Source: Undaria pinnatifida (lineage: Eukaryota; Sar; Phaeophyceae; Laminariales; Alariaceae). From it: a DNA stretch of 64,000 nt. The DNA lies in assembly GCA_012845835.1 (NCBI GenBank), contig JABAKD010000025.1, positions 22,704,923 through 22,768,922 on the forward strand, written 5' to 3'. The notes beneath the pieces are model-generated. The model saw only the letters and a list, made by a program, of their open reading frames with translations, did not search any database and had not been told where the DNA came from. Positions 36,201 to 44,378 of this stretch are shown here, in pieces (position 1 is the first letter of the stretch; each line of letters opens with the position of its first letter). A program made the translations under genes and the position numbers.

Positions 36201-39200
36201 TGTGAAAAAAAGATAAAAAGAGCGCCTGCAAAGGCTCATCACGGAGATCGGGGTACCCCTTGTACACCATACTAGAGATGATACTCGTCAGTAGCCAGAG
36301 CTGGTACACGCTACGACGCTCCGTCTATTATACATTTTATAAAATGAAAAAAATACACTTCACGAAGCTGTGAGATCGACCAAAAAAGATATTTTCATCA
36401 AAACTCTTATTATGTAGGACACCAAAAGTACTGCAGTAGTACCAGGTACGCGACGCCACTTGATAAAATTATCTCACTCCTGGCCAGGCTACTGCTGTAG
36501 ATTTATTTTCTTGTGGACGAGGTAAGGTAGGGTTTGTCTGGCACTGTTTTTGGTACAATAATGGAGGGCCATGCTCCTATTTTTGTCTATTAACAAAACT
36601 CGAGCCGGAATTTTTTAACTGCCTAAATCCTACGTGCGGTCGCGTACTGCCGTACCAGGGTACTGGTACGTACACTTTTTTTTTTTTGCACACTTCTACT
36701 GTCCAGCTTCTGGACAAGCCGTGGTGGTGGTGGTCATGGGCGTCGTCCCTTCTCCCCCATGGTTCTTGTTTTCAATTTTTATCGCGCATAGGGTGCAGCA
36801 ATCCCACTGCTCGTCGACTTTTCATCGAGTGTTGCTAACTCACACTCTCGCGTTTGCCGCAAGTCAAATTGTGCGCAACAAGAATCCCCACGAATTTTTG
36901 CGAGTATGCACTCGGGGGGATTCGAACCTACGAAACTGACCTATACCAGGCTCGAGGATAACCTGATACGCCACCGGGGCATCACGTATACAAAGTAGTG
37001 GGTACCCCGATCTAAGTGCACCCGAGAAAAGAGCATTCGGGACTTGACGCCATTACAACTGGAAACCCTTTTGGGGGGGAAATTACTTGTAATTAGTATA
37101 GGGAGGGGTTTGGGGGTTTGCAAGGGGTTAAAGCGGTCAAATCGGCATGTACTGCCATACTGAAATGAAGTCACATATATAATGAAGAGCGCCTGCTTCG
37201 GCTTGTTTCGGGGTGCTCGATGCTAACCCCCTAAGTTTTACATGTAATGCGTTGCAGAACGTCTCGCCGTTCCTGGTCGGCCTTCACATCTGTCACAAAA
37301 CTGGCTAGACTAGACCTGTTCAATAGGCTACGGGTGCTCTTTTTGTGGCACCAAAAGCTCATTTACGACTGCTGCTGTGCAAGCCACTGGTGCAACGGTA
37401 CCTCAAACACCATCGTCATGGATCGTATGATGTGAACAGAATACCCTGTGTGTGTGCTCCCCCTTTAGAGCCCAAAATCCTTCCCTATACTAGATTCAAG
37501 TAGTTTTGTCCCCAACAAGGGTTTCCTGTTGCTCAAGGTGCTTAAGCCTTTCCACCCATCTACACCGCGCCAGAGAGTATCATAGCTAGGCGCAACAGCA
37601 GGCAGGACGATCGTATGTCGCGTGTTGTGCTCAGTACTCCGCCCTTTGTTTGCCCTCCAGATCAACCCCCGCATGAACTTTTACTTTTTTTTCTAGGCTC
37701 GGCAACCCTGCCTCCGGACAAGACGTGGTCACAACTAGACCATGCAGACAGGTCTCTGTCCTCCTCGATTGTTATTGCGCAGCAGGAGCTATTCCCGATC
37801 GATGGTGACTGATTTGATATTACCATGCTACCAGCGTACCACCAGGTGTACGTGCGATCCTTGCTGCCGAAACGGGCAAGCAGACTGCTGCTGCGCAACT
37901 CGGCTTTTATCCTGACCAGCGATGGTCGAGGGGTCTGGGAGAAAAGATGGCGGCGTGTGTCAACGAAAGCCGCCACATATTAATAGTGCTCCCTGAACCC
38001 GTGCTCGAAAGGCGCACCTGCTATTGACCTGTATGATGCCAGGCACCTCGTACACTTGTAACATGATCTTGATTTACTACTTTTTGTTTTTTGTGATCCA
38101 GGTATGATACGGCGGTAGCAGCACAGCAGCAAATGTATAACCAAACCACCACCAACCCCTCATCAACCTTTGTTTGGCGCAAAAATATCTTGCTGCGAAC
38201 GGCGGTACTGTACTGTACAGGTACAGCAGAGTCGATTTCATACAACTATATACCTAGACCTCGCCCCCTTCGGACGTCTCGCTCGGCATATCCTCCCCCC
38301 TCTCAGCCCTTCTCAGCACGTAATTGCCGAAAAGAAAATTAGTTGCTGGGGAAAAGAACCGTCCCGAAGTTCCTTGCCTTCCTTGCTTTCCCTAGTCTCA
38401 TTCTTACTTACTTTTTAGCTCTCATTCTCTGATCTTTCCTGCTTGCTCTCTGATATTTTTATTTTGCTTTTTCAGCAACTTCTTTTTTGTACTTTTATTT
38501 GAAGTTGGCCAATTGCTGGCTGTTGAGAGGGAATTGCCGTTGACGGCTGCAAACAATTTGAATTTGAAATTTGCCTGATCGGCAATAACAATTTGAAGTT
38601 GAAATTTGCGAAGCGGACCAAGGCTAGTGCGGGAGGAGGCTCCGCCAACAGTGGGGGTGGTGGAGGTTCAGGATCAGGCGTGTGGAAGCTGGTCGGGCAA
38701 GAACGGGACTCAGCTTCTTCTGGCAATCCTGATTGGCCGTGCCCGAGCAAGGGTTGTGACGGCTTCCTCATCGCACGAAATAGGAGAAACAGGAGTTCCC
38801 AGTACGCTGTCTGCGACACCTGCAGGAGTGACGAGCCTTCCACGTGCCAAGCTTTTCATAACCTTAACAAGAAGCACTGGGGAAGCGGCGACAACCCTCG
38901 TGTGTGTGACTGGTGTGACGCGGACACCTGTGATTCACCTTCGATCGGCGTCCCTAACGAAGGAGCTGAGAGCTTGACGAAACGTGAGTTACATTTCTGT
39001 TGTTGTGCTGTGATTTCTTTTTCATGCGTACAAACACACTTTTGCATGTACGAGTATGATACGTGTACGGGGCAGTCCCGTCATCGCGGTGTAAGCGGGA
39101 ATTGTACAAGTACTCAGGTCTACGAGTAGACCTTTGCAGTGACGCTGTGTGATGCGATTTCTTTTTCATACGTACAGCCAAACACACTTACTTCATGTAT

Positions 39201-42200
39201 GTACGACTACGAGTACGGGGCAGTCCCGTCATCGGGGTAAGCGGGGGTTGAACAAGTGGTTCATGCAGTGACGCTTTGTGCTGTGATATAAACACACGTT
39301 TTGGATGTACGACTACGACTACGTGGTATCTATACATGTAAGACGCAATGAAAACGGGCAAGTCTCATCACGGGGGTCAGCCAGGGTTGTAAAAATGGTC
39401 CATGCAGTAATAAATAACACAGCAGCATGATACCTCAGCACCAGTCGCAGTACACACTGGAGGTTGATATATAGCAGTAAACAGAAGCTGAAGTTAACCT
39501 TGGTGATGCTGGAGAGCAGTCCCGTGATTGGGGTTAGCGAGTTGTTCATGTAGTGACGCGGTGTACTACTACTGTTACTCATTTTTCATACAACCACATG
39601 AACTCTTTGTATTAACGAGTACAAGTAGGGTGCGCAACCTCTTCAGGAATCGCAGTACACGTCGGTCGTAATAGTGTTGATAGCAGCAGTAATAGAGTAG
39701 TACCGAACAATATATATAGCAGGTACTGTCTCTTACCCTTCGTTGTCGGTATTCCGCCGGTAGGCCTTATATAGCAGTATACCGGGGCTTACGCTTACCA
39801 GTTGCGACTGTGAATCCCGTTCGTTCCTGTCCCAGTGGTGGTTTCATAGGTGTTAGCAACGTTGTGGTACCAGGCAGGGCTTTGCCCATAAACGACCGCT
39901 TTCATTACAACAGCAGTGTTAAATTGTACGACTTCCTTTCCAACTTTGGAAATCGACGACAGCTACGTGGCCTTACTATTTTGAACATTCACTGAACGCA
40001 AGGTATTCCCATCCGTTGTTGTCGTTTGCAGAATCCCTGCGAAGCAGCCGCCGAGGGCCGCCAAGTCGGCGAGGACATAAACACGAAGTGCACCGGCGAC
40101 ATCAAGGTCGGTGACCTCCTGAAGAAGGCAGGCGACCACTTGCTCGATATACATCCCGCATTCCATTCCCACGGTGCCACGAGGGCGTTCGACATCGAGG
40201 TACGTTCCACTCTTATCTTGCGTCCTGTGTGTCACGAGTCGAGACATCCATGTCTCTTGCTCAAGACTAGGGGATGGCGTGCGGATATAGTCTATGAAGT
40301 GCGGCTCATTTTCCAAGTACCAAGAGCAAGTACAACAATACCACAACAATTACTAACAGCGAAAGGAGCTCCAATAGCAGTACACACTGGAGGTTGATAT
40401 ATAGCAGTAAACAGAAGCTGAAGTTAACCTGGGTGATGCTGGAGAGCAGTCCCGTGATTGGGGTTAGCGAGTTGTTCATGTAGTGACGCGGTGTACTACT
40501 ACTGTTACTCATTTTTCATACAACCACATGAACTCTTTGTATTAACGAGTACAAGTAGGGTGCGCAACCTCTTCAGGAATCGCAGTACACGTCGGTCGTA
40601 ATAGTGTTGATAGCAGCAGTAATAGAGTAGTACCGAACAATATATACAGCAGGTACTGTCTCTTACCCTTCGTTGTCGGTATTCCGCCGGTAGGCCTTAT
40701 ATAGCAATATACCGGGGCTTACGCTTACCAGTTGCGACTGTGAATCCCGTTCGTTCCTGTCCCAGTGGTGGTTTCATAGGTGTTAGCAACGTTGTGGTAC
40801 CAGGCAGGGCTTTGCCCATAAACGACCGCTTCCATTACAACAGCAGTGTTAAATTGTACGACTTCCTTTCCAACTTTGGAAATCGACGACAGCTACGTGG
40901 CCTTACTATTTTGAACATTCACTGAACGCAAGGTATTCCCATCCGTTGTTGTCGTTTGCAGAATCCCTGCGAAGCAGCCGCCGAGGGCCGCCAAGTCGGC
41001 GAGGACATAAACACGAAGTGCACCGGCGACATCAAGGTCGGTGACCTCCTGAAGAAGGCAGGCGACCACTTGCTCGATATACATCCCGCATTCCATTCCC
41101 ACGGTGCCACGAGGGCGTTCGACATCGAGGTACGTTCTACTCTTATCTTGCGTCCTGTGTGTCACGAGTCGAGACATCCATGTCTCTTGCTCAAGACTAG
41201 GGGATGGCGTGCGGATATAGTCTATGAAGTGCGGCTCTTTTTCCAAGTACCAAGAGCAAGTACAACAATACCACAACAATTACTAACAGCGTAAGGAGCT
41301 CCAATAATTTGGATGATTACGACGTCTGCTGGAGAGAAGTACGAATACTTTTTTACACATACTTATGTTATAAGGCTTAGTTTGGGTAAGCTATTGGTTA
41401 ACCTGTGCAAGTGGTCAAACGGACTAAAAGTACCCCACTAATACCTTAACAAATGGCGTCGTCGACAGACCATGGGTTTTTGGGTCGTGGGTTCGATCCC
41501 CACATCCACCATAATAAACTTTTTCACATTTTCCCATGGCGAACTTGAAAAATACTCTCCCCGGCTTACCCAGGAAATGAAACGGCTTGGATAAATGACA
41601 GGTCCGCCCGTATATACGGCCGACCTTCTATCCCGCCGTTTAAGGGGGGGAGAGTGTTATAAGGCTTAGTTTGGGTAAGCTATTGGTTAACCTGTGCAAG
41701 TGGTCAAACGGACTAATACCCCACTAATTCCTTGACACTTATCGACGTTCTCCCGCCCTGCTTCAACGTTTGTGGACAGATCCACAAGACCATCGACAAA
41801 AAACAAGAGTGCAAGGTGCTGGGTACCTCCGCTGAGGAGGAAGAGTCCAAGCAAGCCTGCATGCTCCTTCGGAAGCAATGTTGACAGCACGTTCTTTATA
41901 GAACGTTAAGTTGTGGTTTATTATACCAGCATCGTTTTTTGAGAACTATGCCTAAATGCGTGCTCTTCGTCTTTCAGGAATACAAATGTACTTCACATGT
42001 TTGCGGTGTGTGCGTTCAAGTTCCTGCTTCCAGCATGTTTTTTTTGGCACTGCGCTCCTTTACATCTTAAGTTGTAGTTTTCCTGTCTCTATCCTTGACA
42101 AGCGCGTGCCTGGTGTTTATCCACTGCGATAATTTATTGTTGATGATCGACTTAGAGAGAGAGCTATTGAAGTGTACAGGACCTACATAGGCGCTACCTG

Positions 42201-43644
42201 AGAGGTGGAAGGATATGCCAAGGAAGTCCTCCGACTTGCCCATCATGGATTGGGCGAATGGATGATAATAACAAACTCATAATCATAATCGTCTCTATCC
42301 TGTACCGTTGTACTATATATGGACCTCTTGGCATTTTCAAGTCGCCAGTTGCGCCATTTGTGCTTCTTTTCCGCCTTTCTACTGAATGTCTATTCCTCCT
42401 TTCGCAAGCGTAGCGGGCGGCGCCCAGCCGCCCGCGAGCGAAGCCCTTGTATCATACTATTTTTTTCCTATTTCATAGTGTACCGAAAAAAAATGAAAAA
42501 CGTCACCTATTGAAAATTCGCGGATATTTCGGTACCTAATATACCAATATGCACGAAAAAATACATATATATAGCGATCGTTGGTATATTTACATGAAAT
42601 AAAAAGGTGCTTAAATTTATGTCTGAAATGGTAACATACGTGAAGTCGAACGGTTTCGTACAAGAAGTGAAAAGAGATATAACGATTCTTGGCGCGCGTT
42701 TTTTTTTTGGTGATCGGTCTGCGGTGCTCTGCTGTGCTAGCCCGAGCGAGCGGCACCAACATTGGTCCTCGTGCCCGACTCACCAATACGCTCCACGCCT
42801 ACGAGTATCAATTTGGAAGAACATGTCGGGGAGTGATGTCGGGTGTTGGTTGTCGCGTATAGTCGGTGTGGCTCGCGTTTTGCTGCAAGGTGCTTGTTTT
42901 TACCATCAACACACTATTAATAAAAATGATCCTATAGATTCGTGTGACATGGCACCGTAAAACAACCCAAAGATTTCCCCTCGATACAACAACAAAGACA
43001 ACGCTTTAGCCTGGCAGTTTCTTACCACAGCAGTAGAGAGGGCTGGCCCCTATACCCCCGCAAGTTAGAGAGTCAGCACGGGCACTCTGGATGTGTTGGG
43101 TGTCGATATAGGCGTAAAGACACACGCAAACAAACCCAACGAACGCTGTAACAAACGCAACAACAAAAAAAGCATGCATTTGCCTCGCCTGGACTGCGGA
43201 TTTTAAAATATAGTGATCATTGACACATTAACATTGAATTTAAAATATACTTATATTTCCGTCCACAGGAGCACGTCTCTGGGCTACGTCTACGTACGCA
43301 TTGTGTGACTGCGAGGAGGTATCTATGATCACCTGTGATATGATGTGGGATGACATGATACGAGCCACGTTTATTTTGGATTGATTTGATTTTGATTTTG
43401 AAATTCGACTCACCGCCAGTCCCGTGTACATCACGAGCTCGGGAATCACGGTCTTGTAAGGCGGCCATGTCTTGTTACAAGCGACGTGCAGCACAATGAT
43501 AGCTATCACCAAATCCACGCACGAAGCTATCCCGAGAGCCGATAGGTCCGCCGTCCCAAGCGAGTCCCATTCTGATGATGCTGCTGCTGCCTCTTCTTTC
43601 ACGAGTATTCGCGGCCCATTGCCAACAACAACATCAGACGCCAT
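21155..43644 (-). CDS. Seven-transmembrane receptor-like protein with C-terminal RGS domain
   Basis: Predicted G-protein-linked membrane protein of about 965 residues. Exons (minus): 43414-43644, 30507-30716, 29805-30002, 28614-28822, 26001-26184, 24295-24468, 21155-22846. All six junctions keep phase (0,0,0,2,0,0). Residues 1-282 hold seven hydrophobic segments near 36-56, 66-86, 105-125, 148-165, 186-207, 216-235 and 248-270. RGS proteins speed GTP hydrolysis by G-alpha; fusion to a 7TM core is known from plants and several protist groups. The RGS part (about 300-400) is recognised by its second half (VPLSAECRQAM, IFGRAREEMMG). The remaining ~560 residues are low complexity. The start codon at 43644 is the first ATG and has AAAG before it. 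Least certain are the exon 4 acceptor (28822, or 9 bp upstream) and the link to the last exon. Confidence 0.8.
23013..23080 (+). repeat. (GTTGCT)n microsatellite
   Basis: About eleven hexamer units lie inside the last intron of the 7TM-RGS gene. Confidence 0.9.
23800..24240 (-). repeat. Family A copy, inverted
   Basis: In reverse order it shows the ATCGTACC...GTGCGGGGTGGAGAACCC, CATTGCTATCTCGGGAGTGGCC and GAGTATACCCCCC landmarks of family A. It ends in a C run at 24230-24243, 50 bp from the RGS exon. Confidence 0.75.
24295..26184 (-). CDS. Exons 5-6 of the 7TM-RGS gene: RGS domain
   Basis: Exon 5 (26001-26184) provides a linker and helices matching the first half of an RGS fold (SSKRLKALVSAQAGKETL, then YMETLAREQVRDHF). 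Exon 6 (24295-24468), after a strong TTTTTCTTGCACAG acceptor, gives the second half: ILSTYFVEGAPSFVPLSAEC, then SIFGRAREEMMGTL. Known RGS domains show a Y-(I/F) helix, a turn before a V-N/P-L segment, and an F-x-x-A-x-x-E-(I/M) helix here. The loop between the halves is shorter than usual, so a small exon may have been missed. A 220 bp CAA/GAC microsatellite begins 25 bp after exon 5. Confidence 0.8.
24535..24680 (+). repeat. GGGGC-rich tract
   Basis: Imperfect GGGGCGGGGC sequence of about 145 bp occurs in the intron upstream of the second RGS exon, so on the sense strand it is a C-rich tract. Confidence 0.7.
25745..25972 (+). repeat. (CAA)n / (CAACGA)n microsatellite
   Basis: CAA units, then GACAAC hexamers, then a long (CAA)n run are seen. 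Poly-Asn, poly-Thr, poly-Cys and poly-Val frames here are artefacts. Confidence 0.95.
26566..26591. repeat. (TA)n microsatellite
   Basis: About twelve AT dinucleotides occur in an intron. Confidence 0.9.
26820..27053. repeat. GGGTC dispersed repeat plus (GATT)n
   Basis: CGGGTCGGGCCGAG, (CGACC)n and TGCGGGTTGGGTCGG blocks correspond to the element at 4860-5100. A (GATT)n tract runs at about 27020-27052. Confidence 0.65.
27330..27900. repeat. Family A copy followed by a G homopolymer
   Basis: It starts at a G run with GTACTCATTTCATGCAC and ends in GTTTTACAGCGCCATCGTC. A run of more than 20 G follows at about 27866-27890. Confidence 0.75.
28363..28388 (+). repeat. G homopolymer
   Basis: A run of about 24 G lies in an intron of the 7TM-RGS gene. 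Homopolymers of this length are prone to assembly error. Confidence 0.85.
28614..30716 (-). CDS. Exons 2-4 of the 7TM-RGS gene: TM2 to TM7
   Basis: Exon 2 (30507-30716) gives the end of TM2, a loop with two cysteines, TM3 and an Arg-rich cytoplasmic turn (RVYRYHSVLVRYN). Exon 3 (29805-30002) gives TM4, a loop with one Cys and TM5. Exon 4 (28614-28822) gives TM6, an acidic/basic loop (HEDMEDDRRGRR), TM7 and a Lys-rich juxtamembrane end (ADKKKFES). Donors are CAG|GTGAAA, CAG|GTGAAA and CAG|GTGTGT. The intron between exons 2 and 3 carries a (CAC)n/(CAA)n microsatellite. Confidence 0.75.
30200..30402 (+). repeat. (CAA)n-(CAG)n-(CAC)n microsatellite
   Basis: Three adjacent trinucleotide tracts lie in the intron between exons 2 and 3 of the 7TM-RGS gene. 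Confidence 0.95.
30735..30925 (+). repeat. MITE family I copy (partial)
   Basis: CATCCGTGCGCAGAAAAAGGC, GGGGAGTCACCGACCTGTATCC, TTCACGAGGGTATACACACC and CGATCGAAGTATCACGCGCAG match the family at 44379-44621. It begins 20 bp upstream of the exon 2 acceptor. Confidence 0.65.
31460..31760 (-). mobile_element. tRNA-derived SINE, copy 1
   Basis: On the minus strand the head reads GCCCCGGTGGCGTATCAGG, with an A-box-like TGGCGTATCAGG and a B-box-like GAGTTCGA downstream. A conserved body (CACAAGAAAAAGTC / GAGCAGTGGGA) follows, then CCAGAAGCTGGAAAGT and an A/TA-rich tail. Other copies lie at 34258-34555, 35911-36222, 36678-36980 and 52970-53283. Confidence 0.8.
32200..32256 (+). repeat. MITE family B copy, left part, split by a transposon
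   Basis: The family B sequence (CCCTCCCTATACTAATTCCAAG, CCCCAGAAAGGGGTTCCAGC) is interrupted at 32257 and resumes at 33277 (GGGTTCCAGCAGTAAAGG). This gives a direct view of the pre-insertion site. Confidence 0.75.
32257..33276 (+). mobile_element. ~1.0 kb DNA transposon with 17 bp terminal inverted repeats
   Basis: Ends are perfect 17 bp inverted repeats (AATGATGTCGGATTACG at 32257-32273, complement at 33260-33276). The flanking direct repeat GGGTTCCAGC (10 bp, or 11 with the next A) occurs on both sides and once in related MITE copies, so it is a target-site duplication. One ORF lies inside. Subterminal parts on both ends share TTACG and AATTAC motifs. The element is too short for a complete hAT transposase, so it is probably non-autonomous or a derived type. 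Confidence 0.85.
32466..33077 (+). CDS. BED-finger, hAT-like transposase N-terminal protein
   Basis: The product is 203 residues from the first in-frame ATG. A zinc-finger pattern with Cys41, Cys44, His58 and Cys70 (CKSC ... AHFLKKKGHGVAVC) fits the BED class that binds transposon ends. Residues ~105-155 resemble the segment after the finger in hAT transposases (AFAALVFGTGLAFDAGKHYLF, then a Trp-Arg motif and RLAEAYAKIGEEM). The catalytic RNase-H-like core is absent, because hAT transposases are usually 500-700 residues. It could act as a repressor or a co-factor of a full-length element elsewhere. Base composition is even and the frame is intact, so it may be recently active. Confidence 0.7.
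   Translation: MAMASWIAKKSKHSGVREQFDPYIEIPPGQPGAGTNMRGSCKSCRQSISLTLARLAAHFLKKKGHGVAVCTAKNPPEAAVLAAKAYFDTVNLTNEGVLTKRARDAAFSQQTIPSSFKGGVRKETHHAFAALVFGTGLAFDAGKHYLFHNFVTAVSKDPGWRAEHRTTIAEIRLAEAYAKIGEEMKTVVDMRRLGPLLHTSSPK
33572..33711 (-). repeat. MITE family I copy with CAGCTGT inverted ends
   Basis: It starts CAGCTGTGAGATCGAAGATT and ends GACAAAATCTGACAGCTG, so both termini are recognisable inverted repeats. It is an internally deleted copy compared with 44379-44621. Confidence 0.7.
33895..34075 (+). repeat. Dispersed copy of the 51.4-52.2 kb satellite
   Basis: AGGCGGTTATACGAGTAGTGCCAAGGAA, TATCGAGAGGTCGCCCC and CCAACCGATATCAACCGCCC match the tandem array further right. A similar piece lies at 53340-53505. 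Confidence 0.65.
34258..34555 (-). mobile_element. tRNA-derived SINE, copy 2
   Basis: The body and head are the same as at 35911-36222, and the tail is A-rich (GCGAAAAAAAAAAGAAAAGG on the minus strand). Confidence 0.8.
34620..35880. other. No gene seen in this part of the long intron
   Basis: AT-rich sequence and a C run near 35054-35067. Several 60-140 codon frames have no motif or splice context. ATATATCCTCCGGCGGATGGGG at 35623-35644 recurs at 47046 and, inverted, near 60560, so a further unnamed repeat is present. Confidence 0.4.
35911..36222 (+). mobile_element. tRNA-derived SINE, plus-strand copy
   Basis: This is the clearest sense copy. The tRNA-like head GCCCCGGAGGCGTATCAGG (A-box-like) continues to GTGAGTTCGAATCCC (B box). 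The unrelated body runs to CCAGAAGCTGGAAAGT and the tail GTGAAAAAAAGATAAAAAGAG is A-rich. Length is about 310 bp. RNA polymerase III promoter boxes at the expected ~40 bp spacing support a SINE. Confidence 0.85.
36678..36980 (-). mobile_element. tRNA-derived SINE, copy 4
   Basis: The head ends in GCCACCGGGGC on the plus strand and a poly-T/A tail lies at 36675-36690. It has a few extra GTG units in the body. Confidence 0.8.
37050..37135 (-). repeat. MITE family B copy
   Basis: CCATTACAACTGGAAACCC, ACTTGTAATTAGTATAGGGAGG and TTGCAAGGGGTTAAAG show both TIR ends. Confidence 0.65.
37460..37550 (+). repeat. MITE family B copy
   Basis: CCCCCTTTAGAGCCCAAAATCC, TAGATTCAAGTAGTTTTGTCCC and AAGGGTTTCC follow the family pattern. 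Confidence 0.6.
38527..41884 (+). CDS. Putative Cys-rich protein gene, antisense in a long intron
   Basis: Function not recognised. Exon a (open from 38527 to a GTGAGT donor at 38983) encodes a Gly/Ser linker and a Cys-rich segment with CPSKGCDGFL, YAVCDTCR and VCDWCDADTC, like a small zinc-binding fold. A tentative exon at 39802-39866 restores phase. Exon b (40032-40199, 56 codons) lies between GTTTGCAG and GAG|GTACGT; it reads NPCEAAAEGRQVGEDINTKC and DLLKKAGDHLLDIHPAF, and is duplicated at 40962-41129. Exon c (41780-41884) follows a pyrimidine tract and ends EESKQACMLLRKQC-stop. Exons b, b' and c are all phase 0. The true 5' end is unknown. It lies wholly within intron 1 of the minus-strand 7TM-RGS gene. 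Confidence 0.5.
38984..39446 (+). repeat. Degenerate ~110 bp tandem repeats in an intron
   Basis: GGGGCAGTCCCGTCATCGGGGTAAGCG-like and TGATTTCTTTTTCATRCGTAC-like motifs recur near 39010-39100, 39140-39250 and 39275-39400, and again inside the 930 bp duplication. Confidence 0.6.
39447..41306 (+). repeat. Exact tandem duplication, 930 bp units
   Basis: Copy 1 (39447-40376) and copy 2 (40377-41306) abut without spacer and differ at only about seven positions noticed by eye. Each unit carries exon b and the tentative upstream exon. The near identity points to a recent event, or to an assembly duplication. Confidence 0.9.
41366..41737 (+). mobile_element. TRIM (miniature LTR retrotransposon), 372 bp
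   Basis: The left LTR is 41366-41451 and the right LTR is 41655-41737, both TGTTATAAGG...CA and nearly identical. Two bases after the left LTR is a primer-binding site TGGCGTCGTCGAC, complementary to a tRNA 3' end with CCA. A polypurine tract AAGGGGGGGAGAG precedes the right LTR. The 4 bp CTTA flanks both sides. The ~200 bp interior has no ORF but contains a tRNA-like T arm and acceptor (GTGGGTTCGATCCCCAC-ATCCACC). It sits about 40 bp upstream of the exon c acceptor of the Cys-rich gene. Confidence 0.85.
42100..43200. other. No gene seen; AT-rich part of the 7TM-RGS first intron
   Basis: No motif-bearing frame is present. A plus-strand frame at 42607-42960 lacks recognisable domains. Confidence 0.4.
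43414..43644 (-). CDS. Exon 1 of the 7TM-RGS gene: N-terminus and TM1
   Basis: It encodes 77 residues: a hydrophilic start (VKEEAAAASSEWDS), TM1 (LGIASCVDLVIAIIVLHVAC), a short basic/aromatic loop (NKTWPPYK) and the beginning of TM2. It ends at a consensus donor, CTGGCG|GTGAGT, in phase 0. The next exon is 12.7 kb away, far longer than the other introns in this window. Confidence 0.8.
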
Positions 43645-44378
43645 CTTTCTCCCGAGAGATTAGCAACAAAAAGCTTGTTCCTCGAGCGGGATGCCGGCGT
43701 ACTTCGCACACAAGCGATGGCATACACCAAGCTTTCCCACTCCCCGTCGCCTAGGACAAGCCACCAGGCCGACGCGGTGGGCGCGAGAAGATTTCTCTCG
43801 GCGTTTCTCTATCTTGGGTCTGCTGCTGCTGCGCTGCCGCTTGTTTGCTGCAGACTTTCTGGAGCCAAGTCAAACCGTTCGCATTCCGAAAAAAATGATG
43901 GAGATTTGATGTGTAAACAAAAATAACGTGTAACTGGTCCGCGTTCAAAGAGCCGACTACCATTTCGTGAAACCGACAATTTTTGAACAAGTTTTTTAAT
44001 TTTTAATTTTTTGACATATTTCAAATACGACATCAGCTCTGGGTGTCTCAGTTGTGGTTCATATTAAAAAAATACATACGACGAGCATCTATACGACCTA
44101 TAACGATGTTGTTTTTTATAACCCTCTTTCGCCCCCCCCCCCCGACCCCCACCCCCGCGAACGCTCCGCCCTCTCCTCGCTGGTTGTACGACTTACAGGA
44201 TAGGATTTATAGTTTCCACGCACAGATTGAGCTACCCCGCCCGTCCCGCCACCCCCCCCCTCTTTCTTGATCAAACCCAGGCCCCCACGTCCTCAAAAAC
44301 CCCGCCCTCCCCTCACCGGTCATTCGACTTACTATCTACAGGATTCACTTGATAAGCTGATGCATTTCCTTCCACACA
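43645..44378. other. Upstream region of the 7TM-RGS gene
   Basis: No TATA box or other promoter element can be assigned with confidence. A C-rich run lies at 44132-44150. Short plus-strand frames are not supported. Confidence 0.35.
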
